DNA from: Protea cynaroides | Lineage: Eukaryota; Streptophyta; Magnoliopsida; Proteales; Proteaceae | Assembly: GCA_028583415.1 (NCBI GenBank) | Contig: CM053265.1 | Coordinates: 22,824,830-22,888,829 of the forward strand | Length of the DNA: 64,000 nucleotides | Direction: 5' to 3' | Shown here: positions 43,138 through 54,689 of the stretch, piece by piece | How the letters are laid out: the number at the start of each line of letters is the position of its first letter | Position numbering within the stretch: position 1 is the first letter of the stretch | The notes under the pieces: generated by a model | Database searches by the model: none | What the model saw: only the letters and a program-made list of their open reading frames with translations | Told to the model about the DNA's origin: nothing | Translations under genes and position numbers: made by a program

Positions 43138-45388
43138 TACGTCAGCCACTTGAGGAGGTGATAATCCCACTAGTCAACTTGCCTACCCATCCGTATTACA
43201 CTGGCCATGGGGAGCATCGCAATTATGTTCATTCCACCATTTATTGAACCTAAGCCACTACATAACTCCCTAATGGCAAGGGGTATAGTTATAAGGGTGA
43301 TTTAAATTCAACTAACCATGTACACGTAATTAATCATATTATTGGATCGTAACGTCACCAAGCTTTTGACCCCGTCCACTCACCCCATAGCACATCGTGA
43401 CTTGGCTAAGTTACATGTGGTTAATGCAAAGTAGCGTTAGTAAGAAATGGCACAAGCGTCCCATTCCACCCACATTCTTCCTTACTGACTTAACCAAACA
43501 TCATGAATTAAACATGGATCAGTCATTTTTGTGGAAAGGTAGCGAATGTCTCATTTCACTCACCCTCTAATCCTTACCAGCACTACTAACCCCAAACACA
43601 AGGATGCATATGTATGAACAAGCAAACAGTATATTGGATGACATATTATCATACAAGGCATGTTATCAATCGCACATCATCACACAACATAATCAATGAA
43701 AATAATTCTACCAAACAAGGGTCTAATCCCTTTACCAGATCAGTAAACAACAAATATTAAAGGAGTATGACTTCGGACAGCTTGCCTAAGTCCTCCCGTA
43801 CCTTTAATATCATTATAAATAATTGTTATTAATCCCTTTGTTCATTATTTATCTTTATCGTTTGCTCATCACAACATCCTATTAAGTTATGAACATTTTC
43901 AAGGATCTAGTTTTAACATAATACACTTGCTGTCCAAAGGTTCAAGTCATTTTTAATAGTAAATAGCAAGCATAAAATTAGTTTCATTAGTTAACATTTG
44001 AAATAATGGAGAATACATATATATAAACATGATCTCAAGGATCTAAACTCTTAAATAGGATTAATAAAATCCCAGAAAGCTACTGACAAAAAATGATCAG
44101 GATCCGATGTCAAAACCTTGTGCGGTTAATGGCATCGATCGCACGGTTTTGGCCACTAGGTGGGCGGCACATGCCATTGACCTCACATCAAAATGTGGTC
44201 GAAAAATTGCAATTTTGATACGATAGTTTTCTTCGATTTTTCTAAGCATGAATAAGAAGTTTGGGCTTAGAATTCCTTTTCTACCTCATGTTATTGATAT
44301 CGATTCGATTTACCAAAAATCGATATTGCTAGATCTAGTTTGTAAACCTTGGATCCGAGTTCTAACCATTATGTCACTGGGTTTTCTTGATTTTAATCCA
44401 TCTAAGGTCATTTTTAGTCATCCTTGAATAACGTAGGACGCTTTGATCCATTTAGAATTGGTTTTTACTAATTTTTCTTATCGTTTCTAATCGAATCTAA
44501 CACCCAAATAAATACTTGGGTGGTCACCATCATTGGTGTATGAGGATCTATTTCAAGGTACCATTAAAGATACAATTTCTCTAGGTTTTATGGATTCAAG
44601 GTATCAAAAAGAGATATAGAACCTTACCTGCCATCACTCTCCTTTAAGGTTCCATTGAGCATACGATTCGAGGCTCAACCAAGCCTCCTCTCTTCCTTCT
44701 CTTCTTTTTCTCCTTCTCAGATTCTCCCTTCTTCCCAAAACACATCAGTCCTTCTCTCTTTCTCTCTTTCTCTTTGTTAGATTTAGGTTTGAGAGATATG
44801 ACAAGAGTAAAGAAGTCTCTACCAAGTTGGTGACGGTTTGAGATCTTTGGGATTCTATGAATGGTAATTGAGAGGATTTTCTCCCTCTCTTACCAGGTTC
44901 GATACATCCTTAATTAGCATTACCAAGATTGGTAAAAATCCAATCTCATCCGGTGGGTCCCGTAGTTGGTTGGTGAATACTAACCCAATCCATTTAAGAG
45001 ATGGTCTTCAGCCCATCTCATGGTCCGTTCTTGGTTTGACAATCAACCATGGTCAAACATAGACCAAAACCCTTTGGTTTAGGTGTTGGTAGACTAAGTT
45101 TTTAGCTCTTAGTCGAGTCCGGGGCTTGTGGACCAAAAACCAGTCTGTCGACTATGTGCGGCTGATGCGCCTCCACACACTGCCTCCGCATGACCAGCCG
45201 GATGACCTATCCATTTGCACGACCAAAATGGAGTGTAGACTCCCTTATATGGTGTTAGATCGAGTCTACTTTTCCTCCATTGTGTCTTGCCTACTTTGGT
45301 CATGTTGTACCGACCCGTTCATTGTGGTAAGGCCTGTTACAAGCTGAAATTTCTAACTCGGGATTGAAATTTGGGCACGGGTCTTACA
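43138..45388 (-). repeat. 3' LTR of element H (family 5), left end unclear
   Basis: On the minus strand it starts TGTAAGACCCGTGCCC at 45388 and contains the conserved CATATTATC...TTCATACATATGCATCC stretch near 43610-43650. A long CT/GA-rich leader lies near 44690-44790. No TGTCACACC end is visible on its left, so it joins D's LTR by an unclear junction within about 43138-43300. A cluster of GTGCGGTT/GCACGGTT units lies near 44110-44200. Confidence 0.65.
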
Positions 45389-46557
45389 ATTCCACCCCCT
45401 TACAAAAATTTCATCCTCAAAATTTCGACGTTCCTACGTCCTCAACAATTATGGTATCGCTTGCGCATATCATCCACCTTTTACCATTAAGACCATTCGT
45501 CTTTACTATCATTTCACAGGACTCTAACAAAAGAAGTATTGCGATTTGAGTCCTTTACCTTCTTGGTCTACAATGGTCGAAGGTTCCACTGTATATAACA
45601 AATCGGCCTTTGCTTAGGGCGGTTTTGTGGTCAATGTGTACGTCGGCTCTTTGATGTACTTCTTATCATCAACGCATGGATCACGATGTGAATGCCGGAT
45701 AAGGCTAGCAATAAAGCTGTTTGGTAAGATTGCTCTACTTTGGCCCAGTACTTCATAAGGTTCGATATAACAAGAACTCATTTTCCCTTTCTTGCCAAAT
45801 TTCTTTATTCTTTGAAGGGAAACACCTTCAAGATACCAGCTTCTTCGGGGAGTAACGAAGCTGAGCGGTCTTGATTTTTTTTTTCCTCTAATCCCTTTAA
45901 TCTTCTTCAAGTTTCTTAAATGATATCATCCCAAAATTCTTCTTTCACATACATCAGTCCAAAATAATGAAGTCCTACACCTTCTTCCATACAAGGTCTT
46001 AACTTACTAACAAGTTAGTCTCTTATAAAAATCTGGTCCCTTTGACCTTCAATCCTCTCCATCAATAATTCTTGCTCCACCATAGTACATCCTTGTATTT
46101 CCCAGTGCATGGAGTAGAGAGTGGTGTGGGCAATCATCTTGATGGTTTCTCTCCATGTTTCCATCATTTTTCGACACACAAATCATTCCTTGAAGTATAA
46201 TAATTCAACATCTCTTTATGAAATCAGGAACTAACTTGCCTTTGTCAAGGTCCTCAACAACCATACTAGGGTAGGGGTCCTTAGGTACCAATTCCTGTAT
46301 ACCAACTTCTGATAAGTACGGCTTGAGGCTCATAACTAAGGCATCAGCCATTACATTAACCTCTTCGGGGTAGTACTGTACATTGATCTCATAGTCTTTC
46401 AATAACTCCAATCACCACCATTATCTCTTTTTAGTTCTTTCTGGTTAAATAGGTAAACCAGGCTCATGTGGTCAAACCTCATGTTGAATGCTCCACCACA
46501 CAAATGGTGACTCCATGTCTTCAAAGTAAAAACCACTACTGTCAACTCAAGGTAGTG
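45389..46557 (-). pseudogene. pol: Pol of element H, C-terminal part (RNase H end to pol terminus)
   Basis: The polypurine complement ATTCCACCCCC lies at 45389-45399. The integrase C-terminal domain (KKFGKKGKMSSCYIEPYEVL) reads at about 45800-45740. The RNase H end (MELLKDYEINVQYYPEEVNVMADAL) reads at 46411-46335. Most of the integrase core is deleted, since only about 500 bases separate RNase H from the C-terminal domain. It continues at 60745 on the far side of two nested insertions. Confidence 0.8.
46553..46557 (+). repeat. Target-site duplication of the minus family 2 solo LTR, left copy
   Basis: TAGTG here and at 60745-60749. The two sides join into one minus-strand pol. Confidence 0.93.
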
Positions 46558-46842
46558 TGTCACACCCCAATTCCGCACTATTCAGAATGGTGTGATGAAC
46601 CGCTAATAAACCAACGGTTCAACCAGGATCTTGAGTAGGCTATATCCGTTTTATCTAAACCTCATACATCCATATTCATAATCAGAGTAAATACACATAG
46701 CGAAAGTCTTATAATAAAATGAACTGAGAATCTACTGTGATATTAATATTTAAATAGCAAATTATTCTGTATCAACTGAGACATAAATAACTATCAAATA
46801 CATGTCCATAATAAATCCAAGTAAAGAAAACTAAGAAAATAT

Positions 46843-46976
46843 CTAATTGAATACACATGAGTTGCACTCGCAAGAGTAGTTATGTATATCCACTTCAGCT
46901 TCAACTTCCATCGCCGCTACGTTTTCGTACGCTGGAGCATTTACATAATCTTCAACCGTAAAACCTACATCATCAA
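46843..46976 (-). CDS. LTR mini-gene last exon, minus family 2 solo LTR copy
   Basis: Open from TTTTTAG to TAG, reading LVDDVGFTVEDYVNAPAYEN...SCECNSCVFN. It has no stop although the LTR is old enough to have been entered by another element. Val replaces Met at MNAP. Confidence 0.55.
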
Positions 46977-48534
46977 CTAAAAATATTCGACGTCGAGGGG
47001 TGAGCACAGATCATGGCTCAGTGAGCAAACAAAACAATGCAACAGTACATATGCATGCAATCAATTCATATCTTTGGTCCGGTTTATAGTTTGCAATGCG
47101 CAATAGAAAGGTTGGGTGGTCAAAGGTTAACGTTTATTGACCCTGCCTCTATACACAGGGTGTGGAAGTCTGCCCAAAGGTTAACGTTTATTGTCGTCCC
47201 CATCCACCCTAATCATGAACATTATACAACAAAGGATAACGTTTATTGCTGTATAGTGCCATACCAACACGTAAGCCCCTACTGGCAAGGGCTTGCAAAC
47301 TGGGATCGCAACTAACCAATCCTAATGCCAAACAGTGTATCCAAGGCCTCACCCCAGCATCCCTTAGAATGTCCATAGAGATAGAGCTAAGGCCCCCCGG
47401 TAGAGTCAGAGACTACAAGGACCGAGACCACCTCCCCTGATACTCTACGACATAATAGTTCTGCTAAAGTAATAGCGATACGACGATGCTAATGCACAAG
47501 ACTTGAGTTAGAGATAGAGCTAAAGTGCTGAGACCCATCAAAGGTCAACGTTTATTAACGTTCTCATCACACCTCCCCTAATACTCGCTCGCATCAAGTA
47601 CACCAACCACACACATACAATCACATGCCTATTCCTATCATCATCATCATCACCATGTTATTACAATAAAGTAAATATGCATGAACAAGTAATAGAAATA
47701 TTGGATGACATGTTGTATGTACATTACAAACATATTCGCATAGAATCAAGCATGGCATTGGACTCAAGAAAAGAGAAAACAGTTTATTATTAACCAATTA
47801 GTTTAGAGTTCCATTTCCTCACCTTAGCTTGTTAATAGATCCTCTTCTAAGCTTTAGTATCACCTTTATAATGTTATTATATTGCTAGAAGACCTAACAA
47901 AGTCGATAAAATTTAATTAAAATTTATTCTAATTTTTAAAAACCATTCTGTTAATTGAGGGTCAGAGGTAGGGTCGGAGTCATGATCGACCCTGGGTGCG
48001 ATCCTCCCCAAATCTGGACATCCAGAACCCTGAGGGTCGATACTCAGGTCACATAGGGTCGGATGGTCATCGACCCTCTGTGCGACCCTCGATGGGTTTT
48101 GGTCAATTTTACTCCTTTTAATCCATTCTTCGTGTTTGGGGTCCTATGGCTTGGTCCTACAGTCCATTCAACATGCATTCCATGGTTTAGAACCACAAAT
48201 CACTCACCTAAATAGCTTTCATGTATTCTCCATGGTTTTCCATGAAAACCTAGCCATGGGTTGATGGTTTGGGTTTCTCCGAGATCATACTCTCATTATT
48301 ATCTAACCTAAGGCCTGTAGAAACTCATGGAATTAGTATCCATACCTGAGAAGAACACTCCCTCTCTGCAACTCTTCTCCTTTTGCTTTCTTCTCTACTT
48401 TGTTTCTCTTTTCCTTCTCTTCATTCTCTTCTCTTTCTCTCAATTTAATTAGGGTTGTAAAAGGAGTGCAAGAGGCTTAGGGACGTCCTATTTATAGAGT
48501 AGAAACATCCTAAAATAATTCCCTTTGAGATTAG

Positions 48535-48539
48535 GAAAG
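48535..48539 (+). repeat. Target-site duplication of element G, left copy
   Basis: GAAAG here and at 60432-60436. Confidence 0.97.
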
Positions 48540-50855
48540 TGTAAGACCCGTGTCAATCTAACCCGGTCTTACCACCTTGAACCAGGTTTACCCATCATGG
48601 TCGAGTCAAATGGACCAAGGGCATGAAGGAGATCGAGATCCCAGGTATCAAATCGACCCAAAAACACTTTATTTTAAGGGAGGGTCGCACAACCAGCTAA
48701 GCAGGGTCGGACCTCCCAAAACAGAAAGTCAGACCCTCAGTTTTGAAGGGAGGGTCGGACAGCTTAAGACCCTAGGGTCGACGGGATCATCGACCCTCCC
48801 ATTGACCCTCAGTTTCTGCCAAATATAGAAATTAGGAAATTTCTATATTTTTCGATTGGGATTCTTTCCAAATCTCAATGGGACTTATTTAGGATGTTCC
48901 TAGTCTATTTAAAGGACGTCCCTAAGCCACTTTCACTCATTTCACAACCCTAATTGAATTGAGAGAAAGAGAGGAGAAGGAAAAGAGGAAGGAGAGAGGC
49001 ATGGAAGAGAAACTAGCAAAAAGGAAGAGAATTTCAGAGGAAAAGTAATCTTCTCAGGTATGGATACTAATTCCATGAGTTTCTACAGACCTTAGGATAA
49101 TTATTGAAGAGAGAGTGATCTCGGAGAAACCCAAACCATCCATCCATGGTTAGGTTTTCATGGAAAACCATAGGATGATGCATGAAAACTATTTAGATGG
49201 ATTATACATGGTTCTAGACCATGGGATGAATGTTTAATGGAATGTAGAAGCAAACCATAGGACCCTAAACATGAAGAATGGATTTAAAAGTGGGAATTGG
49301 ACCAGAGTGCATCGAGGGTCGCACCGAGGGTCGATAGACCATCCTACCCTAGGTGTTTCTGACCATCGACCCTCAGCATTCGGGAAGTCCAGAAAGAGGG
49401 GAGGGTCGATAGACCATCGACCCTAGTATCGACCCTAGCATCGACCCTCAGTTGACAGAATGGTTTTTAAATTCTAAATTAATTCTAATTAAATTCTATC
49501 GACTTTGTTAGGTCTTCTAGCAATATAATAACAGTATAAAGGTGATTTTAAAGCTTGGAAGAGTATCTTTTAGCAAGCTAAGGTGAGGAACCTTAACCCC
49601 AAACTAAATTGGTTAATAATAAACTGTTTTCTATTTCTTGAGTCCTATGCCATGCTTGATTCTATGCGAATATGTTTGTAATGTGCATACAACATGCCAT
49701 CCAATATTTCTATTACTTGTTCATGCATATTTACTTTACTGTTTATAACATGATGATGGTGATGATGATAGGAATAGGCATGTGCTTGTATGTGTGTGGT
49801 TAATGTGCTTGATGCGAGCGAGTATCAGGGGAGGTGTGATGAGAACGTCAATAAACGTTAACCTTTGGCGGGTCTCAGCACTTTAGCTCTATCTCTAACT
49901 CAAGTCTTGTGCATTGGCATCATCGTATCACCATTACTTTAGCAGAATTATTATGTCGTAGAGTATCAGGGGAGGTGGTCTCGATCCTTGTAGTCTCTGA
50001 CTTTACCGGGGGACCTTAGCTCTATCTCTATGGACATTCTGAGGGATGCTGGGGTGAGGCCTTGGATACAATGTTTGGCATTAGGATTGATTAGTTGCGA
50101 GCCCAGTTTGCAGCCCTCGCCAACAGGGGCTTACGTGTTGGTATGGCACTATATAGCAATAAACGTAACCTTTGTTATATATTGTTCATGATTGGGTGCA
50201 TGTGAGTTGACGATAAACGTGATCTTCGGGTAACGTCACACACTCGTGTATAGAGGCAGAGTCAATAAACGCGATCTTTGGCTACCTCAACCTTTCTATA
50301 GCATATTGCAAACTTATATACCAGACCAAAGATATAAATTGACTTTTTGCATGCATATGTATTGTTGCATTGTTTTGGCTACTCACTGAGCCGTGTTGTG
50401 TGCTCACCCCTCGACGTCGAATATTTTTAGTTGATGATGCAGGTTACACAATTGAAGATTATATGAACGTATCTGCGTACAGGAATATAGCAGCAATGGA
50501 CGCTGGAGCTGAAGATGATACACACGACTCTTCTTGCGAGTGCAACTCGTGTGTATTTGATTAGATATTTTTATAGGTTTTTTTCATTGGATTTATAAAG
50601 ACATGTATTTGGTATTTATATATTTATGTCTCAGTTGAAAATAGAATAATTTGCTATTTAAATTATTGATATCATCTTAGTTCTCAGTTCATTTATTTAT
50701 AAGATTTTCGCTATTGTGTATTTACTCTGATTATGATTGTGGATGCGTGTAAGTTTGGATAACGCGGGGATAGCCTATTTGAGATCCTGGTTGAACCGTT
50801 GGTTTATTAGCGGTTCATTACACCATTCTGAATAGTACGGAATTGGGGTGTGACA
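48540..50855 (+). repeat. 5' LTR of element G (family 2)
   Basis: TGTAAGACCCGTG...GGGTGTGACA, 2316 bp. TATTTAAA lies at 48906-48913. A splice donor (CTTCTCAG/GTATGG) lies at about 49058. A second donor (GCTAAG/GTGAGG) lies near 49584. GGGTCGACCCT clusters lie at about 48680-48815 and 49310-49460. ATCAGGGGAGGT units lie near 49825 and 49965, each followed by AGCTCTATCTCTA. Confidence 0.95.
50431..50564 (+). CDS. LTR mini-gene last exon, family 2, 5' LTR of G
   Basis: After ATTTTTAG the frame reads LVDDAGYTIEDYMNVSAYRN...EDDTHDSSCECNSCVFD and TAG. It is also open upstream to a Met at 50370 (MFWLLTEPCCVLTPRRRIF). Against family 1 the DNA differs widely but DAGYT, EDYMN, HD-S and SCEC..CV remain, which argues for protein-level constraint. 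Family 2 has no in-phase equivalent of family 1 exon 2, so the N-terminus of the product is uncertain. Confidence 0.6.
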
Positions 50856-50858
50856 ACT

Positions 50859-50870
50859 TGGTATCAGAGC
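50859..50870 (+). other. Primer-binding site of element G (tRNA-Met)
   Basis: TGGTATCAGAGC, three bases after the LTR end. Confidence 0.92.
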
Positions 50871-51132
50871 GTCTCAGGCCTTGCCCGCCGAACTGACACA
50901 CATTCAAGACCATTGTGAACTGAGATAGGATAAATTAAAAGCTTTAATACCAACACACTGTAAGCACAAGTGATGATTGAGACCAAATTTAAAAAGAGAA
51001 TAATGCATTTATTAAAGGGAAAACAATATACATACAATGAGTGAGAAAACAAAACGTATATACATCGCTAAAGTAGAGTACAGTCCACAACCCGGACAGT
51101 TACTCTGTAGTACAAGAAAAGTAAAGTACAAA

Positions 51133-52457
51133 TCAAGAAACTGGAGGCGAAGGAGGAAGCGGGGCCTCACGATCTCTGTCATAGTCCTCAGCATAGACCC
51201 TAGTCAACCAGGCCACTTGGATCTGGGTCGTCTGGAGACTAGCTGTGAGACCAGCTATCCTCTGATCAGTTGCACGCTGCACCTCTAGGAGCTCACCCAT
51301 CCGCGCGTCTGATACGTGCTGAGCAGCCAACAGCTCATCCATCCTCAGATTAGATCTGCGCTGAGCATCCCTGATCTCCTACAGCATCTCCATCATGGCT
51401 GAAGGTGGAAGTGAAGGATCAGCCGAGTAAGAAGGACCAGCCTCAGGTGCAGGAGCCACCGCAGAAGATGTACCAACTCCAGCCGCATGTGTGGGTGATG
51501 GCGGTGGTATCGCATCGACGTCCATATACATGCGATCGTCATCGTCGACCGGATCCCCACGAGCTCTAGCAGCAGCAGCAGCAGCCTCAGCATCAACCAT
51601 CTCGACCCGAGTGTGAGGGTGCACCATCGCGTTCCTCTCCCTCATCGCTAACCTCGCAGATCTCGCAGCCCCATCTTACGGATAGCCTCCCAATCTAGAG
51701 GCGACGAGAAGGTCTTCTCCCGGATCTTCTCATCTACCATATCCACCCCCGCACGGGTCGAGAACACCGGAATCATGCGTCCATAGGGTAGATTACCCCT
51801 ATGACCGGACAATGTGGCACTAATCATCGTCCGCATGATGATGTAAGGAAGGCAGACCGACTGACGAGTGCAAATGCTGTAGATCAAGAACTGGGTCAGC
51901 TGAGACACCCTCTCATAGTGCCCACTCTGCGGGATCAGATTATGCTGGATAATCTTGCAGAAGACCCGTGGAGCTGGACGCAAGTAGCAAGCTCTCATCT
52001 GCCTTCTATCGGGACGGAGCAACTGGTTGTCGATTTCTGTCCTCATCTCCATCTCAACAAACTGTGGCTCTCTCGGCACAAGACACCATAGGGCCATCAT
52101 AGGGAATGCCCAACAGATCGGCCGGTTGCCGATAATCAAAAGAAATGTGCACCCCCTTGACATAACCGGTGATGCTCAACTCCCGACCAGTGTTCAACAT
52201 CATTGTAATTCCCCACCACCCGAGATTACAATAGAACCGGGCGCACCAAGTCGGACATGTGCACGCGTCGTATGTGATGACAGGGAGCCACCCCCATATC
52301 ACCAAACGCTCTCTACATTGAACAAGGCTAGCTCAGCCAAGTTCACCATGCGACCCCCTTCCACTTTCTTACGGGCATAGTCAGCATACTGTGCCTCGGC
52401 TTCATTCGAACGGAAGCGAAGTGGATCACACAATCTTGGCACTTTGGTACGGGCCAT
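51133..52457 (-). pseudogene. Antisense PTPD-like gene in the leader of element G
   Basis: ATG at 52457-52455 opens MARTKVPRLCDPLRFRSNEA, typical of the starts I know for 'putative plant transposon protein' genes. Later blocks are FYCNLG (about 52240), YVKGVHISFDYRQPADLLGIP (about 52165-52103), IIQHNLIPQSGHYERVSQLT (about 51950-51895), LPYIIMRTM and LPYGRMIP. An Ala run, an acidic Asp tract, a Pro/Ser-rich linker and a C-terminal coiled coil ending WLTRVYAEDYDRDREA follow. The last frame ends at 51133. Stops and shifts near 52310, 52085, 51650 and 51380 break it. The same domain order and C-terminus occur in element C although the two LTR families differ, so the gene is an old shared component. 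Biochemical role unknown. Confidence 0.78.
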
Positions 52458-52462
52458 AGTAT

Positions 52463-52904
52463 CTGCAAAATAAGAAAGAAAAAAGAAACAAGGAGTTAGC
52501 AGGATAAAAATACGAAATTTGATTTAATAACGACGTAAGTTGACCATAAAGTTCCATTTCTCACCATACAAGTGGGCATAGGAACTTACGTAGGTTAAAA
52601 CATATCCTACAACCCACATGCAGTAGGAAATTTTAACTGACGATGTCCAATTTGAAGAAATTCAAGAATAATAAAAAATGTCGACAAATTAGGGCAAAAA
52701 GAGAAAATTTCAAGTTTCTCGATGCCCAATTGATGAAACTCAGAAATTTTTGAGGGCTTTCGTTCCTCGAGACACCAATAATAAAATCCCCCAACAAAAA
52801 TTGAATTTTTACGGTTGGAAAAAGTTTATTTTGAAAAATAGGAGTTAAACGGGCAAAAACCTAGAAAAGAAAACCTAAAAACAGGTAAAAAATGGAAGAC
52901 ATAC
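52463..52904 (-). other. Predicted 5'-UTR intron of the antisense gene in G
   Basis: On the minus strand the donor CTACAG/GTATGT lies at 52904 and the acceptor TTTCTTATTTTGCAG/ATACT ends at 52463, six bases before the ATG. Element C has the matching layout (donor CAA/GTAAGT at 29310, acceptor TTTTGTAG at 28883). Lengths are 442 and 428 bases. Confidence 0.6.
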
Positions 52905-53382
52905 CTGTAGGGATGACGTGGACGTCGAAACCCGGAGTTAAACCGACCAAAAACAGTAGAGTGGCACTGTAGCGACTCAGAGAGTAGAGACGAGTCGAAA
53001 CGGAGGAGGAATAGTGAGAAATGACCCAAAATCAGATCTTAAAAATCTGATTTTTGGTCCGAGGGTCGGACAATTCGACTGACACCATCGACCCTCGGAT
53101 CGACCCTCCAATCGACCCTCGGCTCTCGGGAATTTGACAGAAAATCAAGGGTCGGACTGAGGGTCGGATACCCATCGACCCTTGCATCGACCCTCAGCTC
53201 TCGGGAAGAACAGGTCATTCCCAGGGTCGGATACCAAGGGTCGGACATACCATCGACCCTCACCATCGACCCTACATAGAAAAAATAGTATTTTTTATAT
53301 CGGTTAGCGTGCCTACATGAAGTATAAATGATTTCTCACTGATTTTGATGATTTTCAGGCACCACCCATCTCAGAAGGAAAT
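52905..53382. promoter_or_regulatory. Divergent spacer between antisense gene and gag in G, with GGGTCGACCCT cluster
   Basis: At least a dozen units of the family 2 LTR motif (GGGTCGGAC, ATCGACCCTC in both orientations) lie at 53055-53275, with CTCTCGGGAA as in the LTR intron cluster. ACTGTAGCGACTCAG (52966-52980) is shared with C. A predicted acceptor TTTTCAG/GCACC precedes the gag ATG. Confidence 0.55.
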
Positions 53383-54676
53383 ATGTCTGGACGTAGAGTG
53401 ACCCGACAGGACCGAAACACAGTCCCACCACCACCACCCGTGGAGGAGACTAGTAAAGAGAATAACCATGTACCGGAAAATCCGGAACCGGTAAACCCTA
53501 CAAACTTGCCACCTCCACCACCGGAGCTAGCAACGGGGCGGTGATGAATCTTGCACAGCAGCTGCAACAGATGCAACACGCACAAGATCAAATGCAGGTT
53601 GCAATGGGAGTTATGTTTCAAGCCACTCAGGCTGCAACCATGCACACTGGGCAAGCTAGTGCAGCACCGGTGGGTAACCACCCAACTCAATAGACACCTC
53701 AACAACCGGCTGCACCAATTCCAATGCAGGTCCCAGAAGCAGCACAGGCTAACTATCAGTACCCACCCCATATGTTTGGGGCATATCAAAACCAGATGGA
53801 TCACTCTCGACTGGTCGAGAGGTTTTTGAAAATGAAGCTCAGGGAATTTAATGGCAAACCGTCTGATCCATTATGGCCAGCACACCCGGATAGACGAGAT
53901 GGAAAGAAATTTTTTATGATGACTATTAAAGAGGAGAAAGTATTATGTGCCACCTTCATGCTCAAAGACGACGCACATCATTGGTGGAAATCGACCCGGG
54001 GCCTATCTATTGACTAAGCACGCCCTACCGACTTGGGCTATATATAAAGAAGCTTTCTTCGAGAAATATTTTCCACGAAGCTTCGGGGATTCGATGGAGA
54101 AGGAGTTCCCGAGTCTTTATCGGGGGACGGATGTCGGTGGATGCGTACCAACAACGTTATGAAGAGCTGTTTTTCTTCGCACCACTGAGTATGCAAGAGG
54201 AAGGAACCAAAACCCGTAGGTTTGTCACGGGACTGAGAGGAAGCATCAGGGAACATGTTCTGGGATTAGAGAAGACAATATATAATGAAGCTGTCCAGAT
54301 CGCTCGAGTGATTGAATCGAGCCAGAAAGAGAGTTATTTCACTCAAAACAAAGGTATCAAAAGGCCAGCTGGGAATTCGTATAACGGAGGCAATAACAGG
54401 ACGTATAAGCCCTTCCATCCTCAGAATTTTAATGCTGCAACCAAGACTACTTCCGCAGCTCAACCTCAGCCAAAGACAAATTCTGAAGCCCCGAAGTGTT
54501 TCAACTACAACCAACCCGGACATATGGCAAGAGAGTGCCCAAAGCCCAAGAAGCAATTCCATCAGGGACGGGTATATGCTGTTACGTCCGAAGATGCGGC
54601 CGCATCACCCGATGTGGTCACAGGTATGACTGAAACTTTTAAAGTTATAATTACATTGAATGAGCATGTAGTCTAA
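53383..54676 (+). pseudogene. gag: gag of element G
   Basis: ATG 53383-53385 opens MSGRRVTRQDRNTV and a Pro-rich stretch. A stop or frame change near 53541 (GGGCGGTGATG) and a TAG near 53691 interrupt it. The capsid core is readable: VERFLKMKLREFNGKP (about 53815), CATFMLKDDAHHWWKSTRG (53950), FFEKYFPRSFGDSMEKEF (54055), then a one-base shift near 54000-54130 before VDAYQQRYEELFFFA (54135). The nucleocapsid knuckle CFNYNQPGHMAREC (54497-54538) has Tyr for the second Cys, so it probably cannot hold zinc. It ends in VTSEDAAASPDVVTG like the others. Confidence 0.87.
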
Positions 54677-54689
54677 GTAAAGATAAATT

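Noticed and set aside
53041..53280. Regular GGGTCGACCCT repeats as a CRISPR array or satellite
   Set aside because: Units are short, palindromic, irregularly spaced and in both orientations, with no unique spacers of constant length; this is a plant retroelement region.
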